Shown here piece by piece: positions 28,211 through 32,538 of a DNA stretch of 32,538 nt. Numbering within the stretch: position 1 is the first letter of the stretch; each line of letters starts with the position of its first letter. The notes beneath the pieces are model-generated. The model saw nothing but the letters and a program-made list of their open reading frames with translations. It had not been told where the DNA came from and did not search any database. The DNA lies in contig JAISYE010000240.1 of assembly GCA_031297485.1 (NCBI GenBank), positions 1-32,538 on the forward strand. Reading direction: 5' to 3'. The stretch is from Clostridiales bacterium (lineage in GTDB: Bacteria > Bacillota > Clostridia > Lachnospirales > JAISYE01). A program made the position numbers and the translations under genes.

Positions 28211-28753
28211 ATGAAGAGTTCTGACCTACCCATCCCAACGGACAAATCGCCGTTAGTCAGATACGAAAGCCATTCGCAAGAGGACACTGCCCGTATTGGC
28301 GAAACACTGGCGGCGTCAGCGCGGCCAGGCGACATCTTCTGCCTGACCGGCGGGCTTGGTGCCGGCAAGACGGTTTTTACCAAGGGCTTTGCCCGCGGGC
28401 TAGGAATAGTCTCGCTAGTAACCAGCCCCACATTTACCCTGGTAAACGAATACCAGGGCGGGCGGCTGCCTCTTTATCATTTTGACGTATACCGCTTAAA
28501 AAACGCGGGTGAATTATATGAAACTGGCTTTGAGGAATACTTTTACGGTCACCCAACCAACCAACGCGGGGGCGTATGTGTAATCGAATGGGCGGAAACT
28601 GTCTCGGAACTTTTGCCTGAGTCAAACGTTACTTGGGTTGTCTTTAAACAGGATTTTTCCCAGGACCCATCCCAGAGCTGTTTCCGTGAAATAACCGTTG
28701 GACCGGAACTTCCGCCAAAGCGGGGAGGCTTACATGAAGATACTTGCGATTGA
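28211..28753 (+). CDS. tsaE: tRNA threonylcarbamoyladenosine biosynthesis protein TsaE (ORF opens at 28016 in a repeat)
   Basis: Walker A GGLGAGKTVFTKGFARGLG, SPTFTLVNEYQGGRLPLYHFDVYRL, VCVIEWAE. Confidence 0.95.
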   Translation: MKSSDLPIPTDKSPLVRYESHSQEDTARIGETLAASARPGDIFCLTGGLGAGKTVFTKGFARGLGIVSLVTSPTFTLVNEYQGGRLPLYHFDVYRLKNAGELYETGFEEYFYGHPTNQRGGVCVIEWAETVSELLPESNVTWVVFKQDFSQDPSQSCFREITVGPELPPKRGGLHEDTCD

Positions 28754-29471
28754 TACAACCGGCGCTGTAAGCAGTACGGCGCTTATTGAAAAAGACAGCG
28801 CGCGCGCGCGGGTTCTTGCGGAATTCGCCATAAACGACGGACGGAACCATTCCCTTTCGATTATGCCGGCTGTGGCACGGCTGCTGGAAACCTCTGACCA
28901 CGGTCTGGCTGGCGTGGACTTTTTAGCCTGCGCAAGCGGCCCTGGCTCCTTCACAGGTCTGCGCATAGGGGCCGCGACCGTCCGCGCGCTGGCTCACGGC
29001 CTATTTTTAGCCACAGGCCGGCCGGCCGCGATAATACCAGTTTCCTCTCTTGACGCGCTGGCATATAATATTTACGATACGTCAAGAATTATTGTGCCGG
29101 TAATGGACGCCCGGCGTGGCGAGGTTTACTCCGCGCTGTATAAATGGTGCGGCTTCCGGCTCTCGCGTCTTACCGAATATCTTAACGCGGGGCTTGAGGA
29201 GGTGCTGACCCTTGCCGCGCGGCAAGGCGCGGACGCGGTTTTCACGGGCGACGGGGTTGTGCCTTACGGAGCGGCCATACGCGCAAAAGGGTTCGATACT
29301 GCTCCGGAATATTTTTTGCGTCAACGCGCCGGCGCGGTGGGAATGCTGGCAGCCGGGGCGGACCCCTCCGAGTACGCGGATTACAGGACGTTCCTGCCCT
29401 TTTATCTGCGCAAGCCTCAGGCGGAACGAGAATCGGCCGGAAGTTCCGGCCAGGTGATAAACCATGAATAA
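28734..29471 (+). CDS. tsaB: tRNA threonylcarbamoyladenosine biosynthesis protein TsaB
   Basis: MKILAIDTTGAVSSTALIE, HSLSIMPAVARLLE, ACASGPGSFTGLRIGAATVRALAHG, VPVMDARRGEVYSALY. Confidence 0.95.
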   Translation: MKILAIDTTGAVSSTALIEKDSARARVLAEFAINDGRNHSLSIMPAVARLLETSDHGLAGVDFLACASGPGSFTGLRIGAATVRALAHGLFLATGRPAAIIPVSSLDALAYNIYDTSRIIVPVMDARRGEVYSALYKWCGFRLSRLTEYLNAGLEEVLTLAARQGADAVFTGDGVVPYGAAIRAKGFDTAPEYFLRQRAGAVGMLAAGADPSEYADYRTFLPFYLRKPQAERESAGSSGQVINHE

Positions 29472-29958
29472 TATACGCATTACGCCAATGACCGCCAAAC
29501 ACCTTGAGCAGGTTCACGCCATCGAACGGGAGTCTTTCGCCATACCCTGGTCACTGGACGCTTTTAAGCAGGAGCTTACGGAAAACAAAGTCGCGATATA
29601 TATAGTAGCGTCCATCAGAAGGAGCGGCTCCGAAAGTCCTACGGCGAGACTCCTGCCGAAAGGGTCGGCTCCAGTAATCGGCTATGCCGGTATGTGGCAT
29701 GTAGTGACAGAGGGACATATTACCAACATCGCGGTAGCGCCGGAATTTCGCAAGCAGGGCGTGGGCAGCGCGCTGCTTTCGCGTCTCTGCTGTATTGCGC
29801 AGGAAAAGGGTATGATTGGTCTGACGCTGGAAGTGCGGGTAGGCAACCGCAACGCGATGAACCTGTATCACAAGTATGGTTTTAAGGTGGAGGGCATCAG
29901 GAAAAATTATTACGCGGACACACACGAGGACGCGATAATTATGTGGAAACATCTATAG
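29464..29958 (+). CDS. rimI: [Ribosomal protein bS18]-alanine N-acetyltransferase
   Basis: HAIERESFAIPWSLDAFKQEL, IGYAGMWHVVTEGHITNIAVAPEFRKQGVGSALL, LEVRVGNRNAMNLYHKYGF. Confidence 0.92.
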   Translation: MNNIRITPMTAKHLEQVHAIERESFAIPWSLDAFKQELTENKVAIYIVASIRRSGSESPTARLLPKGSAPVIGYAGMWHVVTEGHITNIAVAPEFRKQGVGSALLSRLCCIAQEKGMIGLTLEVRVGNRNAMNLYHKYGFKVEGIRKNYYADTHEDAIIMWKHL

Positions 29959-29973
29959 CAGAGAGGTGACGAT

Positions 29974-32367
29974 ATGGCAAAAGAGCTGCTCTACACAGAG
30001 TTAAAGAACATGATATCAAGCGAGGAACTGGGCTTCGCAACCACCGCGGAGCTTGCGCCTTCCAGCGGAATAATAGGGCAGGAACGAGCGGCGCGGGCAC
30101 TGGACTTTGGAATGCGCATGAAGGCCCGGGGCTACAACATATATGTGGCCGGCTTGCCGGGCACGGGGCGCACCACGTTCGCTAAAGCCTACGCGGAAAA
30201 GCGCGCGGAAACAAGGCCAATTCCGCCGGATCTTATATATATATACAATTTCGCCAAACCCAAGGCGCCTATTTTGCTCACGCTGCCCGCGGGCAGCGGC
30301 AAGACCTTTAAGGCTGAAATGGAGGAATTGCTGGACAGGCTGGCGGACGAACTGCCAAGGGTATTTGCGGCTAAAGAATTCGAAAACAAAAAATCTGAAA
30401 TTTTAAAAGAATATCAAACAAAACGTGACAAAGTAATAAAAGTAATGACAGATGAGGCGCGCGTACAGAATTTTGGGGTAAAAACCACCAATACCGGCAT
30501 ATACTTCATGCCGATAATAAATGGGGAAATAATATCGGAAGAACAATACGACGCGCTAACCCAAGAAGAAAAAGATGGCATTTCGGAGAATTCGGAAATA
30601 ATGCAGAAGCGGGCCTCAGAAATAATGCGCGAACTGCGTGACTACGAGAAGCAGTCGCGCAGCGATGTAGAAGAACACGAATACAGCGTAGGGCTGTTTA
30701 CCGTGGGGCACCACTTAAGCGTTCTTCTAGAAAAATACGCGGAAGACCAGCGGATAATCAACTATCTAATGACGGTAAAGGAAGACATTTTGGAAAACAT
30801 TGAGGACTTTTTAGACGAAACACCGGATGACGAAGAGATGCAGGCGCTGCTGCCCTGGTACACCCGGCGCGGCACTGAGGACGCGATGGCCAAGTACAAA
30901 ATAAACCTACTGGTAGACAATTCAGAATTAAAGGGAGCGCCGGTTATAGTGGACCACAACCCGACCTATGCCAACCTGGTGGGCGAAGTGGAATATGACA
31001 ACGAATACGGCAACCTGACAACGGATTTTATGAAAATAAAGCCCGGGCTTTTGCACAAGGCCAATGGCGGTTACCTGATACTTCAGGCATACGACGTGCT
31101 GTCCAACCCGCACGCTTGGGAGACATTGCGTCAGGTACTGCTTACGCGGGAAATAATTATAGAGCCGCTGCGGGAGTTTACAACGGGCCTGGCAATGTCC
31201 GGGGTAAAGCCGGAACCCGCGCCAGTTGATGTCAAGATTATCCTGGTGGGGTCCTCACACTATTTTGACCTGCTTTATTACTATGACGACGAGTTTCAGA
31301 AGCTGTTCAAAATATATTCAGAATTCGATTACGATATGCCTTGCGATCGTCCGGCGGTAATGGAAGCGGCGCGATTTGTCAAGAAATTCGTAACGGACGA
31401 AGGCACGAAGGATTTTGATGTAACAGCTGTCGCGCGGCTGGTGGAACATCTTTCGCGGCTGGCGGAGCGCAAGGATAAGCTGACCACGCGGTTTAACCGA
31501 GTAATGGAGATTTTAAATGAATCCGCTGCATGGGCGGAGGATGAAAACTCGGATATAATAACGCGCAGTCATGTTGAGAAGGCCATACGTGAACGGGAAT
31601 ACCGCCTGGGCATGTACGAGGAAAAACTTTCCGAAATGATAGAGGAAGGCATAATAATGGTAGACACTCACGGCGCGAAAATCGGCCAGATAAACGGACT
31701 TGCCATATTGGACGAAGGCGATTACGTGTTTGCCAAGCCAAGCCGCATAACAGCCACCACCTACGTGGGCAAGGCTGGTATTATCAACATTGAGAAAGAA
31801 GCCGAAATGAGCGGCAATATTCACGAAAAGGGGGTGCAGGTGCTTTCCGGTTACCTGGGGCAGACTTACGCGCAGGAATTCCCGCTGTCCCTTTCCTCGC
31901 GCATCTGTTTTGAACAAAATTATAGCGGCATTGACGGCGACAGCGCCTCCAGCACAGAGCTGTACGCCGTACTGTCCAGCCTGGCGGAGCTGCCCATACG
32001 CCAGGACATCGCCGTAACCGGCAGTATAAACCAGCACGGTGAAATTCAGCCCATTGGCGGCGTCACCTATAAAATTGAAGGCTTTTTTGACTTGTGCGAG
32101 AAGCGCGGGCTGACCGGCAAGCAAGGCGTAATTATACCCAAGCAGAACATTGTGGACCTGGTGCTTAAAGACAAGGTAGTGGAAGCTGTCAAGGATGGCA
32201 TGTTCCACATATACTCCATTTCCCACGTGGACGAAGGCGTTGAGATTTTAACAGGCGTCACGGCAGGCCAGCGGAACGAAAAAGGCAAGTATCCGGCAGA
32301 CACGGTGCACGGCAAGGTATACCGCAAGCTGAAAGACTTTTACAAGAAATCCATTGCCGAGGAATGA
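29974..32367 (+). CDS. Lon-like (LonB/C-type) AAA+ protease
   Basis: Degenerate Walker A AGLPGTGRTTFAK, AAA+ region, S16 protease domain with GIDGDSASSTELYAVLSSL and GGVTYKIEGFF (Ser/Lys dyad). Confidence 0.93.
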   Translation: MAKELLYTELKNMISSEELGFATTAELAPSSGIIGQERAARALDFGMRMKARGYNIYVAGLPGTGRTTFAKAYAEKRAETRPIPPDLIYIYNFAKPKAPILLTLPAGSGKTFKAEMEELLDRLADELPRVFAAKEFENKKSEILKEYQTKRDKVIKVMTDEARVQNFGVKTTNTGIYFMPIINGEIISEEQYDALTQEEKDGISENSEIMQKRASEIMRELRDYEKQSRSDVEEHEYSVGLFTVGHHLSVLLEKYAEDQRIINYLMTVKEDILENIEDFLDETPDDEEMQALLPWYTRRGTEDAMAKYKINLLVDNSELKGAPVIVDHNPTYANLVGEVEYDNEYGNLTTDFMKIKPGLLHKANGGYLILQAYDVLSNPHAWETLRQVLLTREIIIEPLREFTTGLAMSGVKPEPAPVDVKIILVGSSHYFDLLYYYDDEFQKLFKIYSEFDYDMPCDRPAVMEAARFVKKFVTDEGTKDFDVTAVARLVEHLSRLAERKDKLTTRFNRVMEILNESAAWAEDENSDIITRSHVEKAIREREYRLGMYEEKLSEMIEEGIIMVDTHGAKIGQINGLAILDEGDYVFAKPSRITATTYVGKAGIINIEKEAEMSGNIHEKGVQVLSGYLGQTYAQEFPLSLSSRICFEQNYSGIDGDSASSTELYAVLSSLAELPIRQDIAVTGSINQHGEIQPIGGVTYKIEGFFDLCEKRGLTGKQGVIIPKQNIVDLVLKDKVVEAVKDGMFHIYSISHVDEGVEILTGVTAGQRNEKGKYPADTVHGKVYRKLKDFYKKSIAEE

Positions 32368-32406
32368 GCGGCTTTTACACCCGGTCCTTAATCCTGACCA
32401 AGGGGC

Positions 32407-32538
32407 TAGTGGTGTATCCAGCAATATTTTAAAGGAGAAATAAATGTTTTTGGCCGATAGTTTTAACCGCAAATACCGCGGAGCCGCGGGCGAACACAGT
32501 CCATCCCTGCTATGATTTATAAACGGATACACCACTAG
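32407..32538. repeat. 132-bp element with perfect 14-bp terminal inverted repeats (MITE-like or assembly-boundary repeat)
   Basis: CTAGTGGTGTATCC (32407-32420) and GGATACACCACTAG (32525-32538). Confidence 0.6.

Noticed and set aside
29974-32367. Lon-like AAA+ protein as a novel defence ATPase
   Set aside because: Has canonical S16 Lon protease motifs (DGDSAS, GGVxxKIEGFF) and sits in a housekeeping context.

Overview
This 32.5 kb window is mostly housekeeping chromosome, probably from a Clostridia-type Firmicute (inferred from gene content and synteny). Coding order: rpoB, rpoC, ECF S-component (-), serine acetyltransferase, araD-like (-) and an FGGY kinase (-), serC, serA, DUF1015, dus, rnhB, ylqG/FliK-like, FlhB-C-domain-like, yraN, Rrf2 regulator (-), RibU-like ECF S-component, RelQ-like alarmone synthetase, GGDEF protein, GNAT, secreted stalk-domain-like protein, TrmH/SpoU methyltransferase (-), tsaE, tsaB, rimI, Lon-like AAA+ protease. 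I saw no CRISPR array, prophage, transposase gene, rRNA or tRNA. The unexpected content is in the intergenic DNA, which is a patchwork of small palindromic repeats. The strongest signal is a ~22-nt REP-like hairpin, GATAG-TCGAGC-tt-GCTCGAC-GC, in four copies. Comparison with unoccupied sister repeats shows three of these as clean insertions without target-site duplication, and each sits in or beside an older palindrome. One inverted pair brackets exactly 8 nt of the host repeat. Other points: an Asn at the RpoB position equivalent to E. coli H526 (predicted rifamycin insensitivity), a recent in-frame tandem duplication in RpoC before its second zinc site, long low-complexity C-terminal tails on both RpoB and RpoC, structured leaders before cysE and serC, an Rrf2/RibU-like divergon with a candidate operator, palindromic repeats that appear to be captured in tsaE and rimI coding sequence, and a 132-bp element with perfect 14-bp terminal inverted repeats ending exactly at the window edge. 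All calls come from reading the sequence; no searches or folding programs were run.
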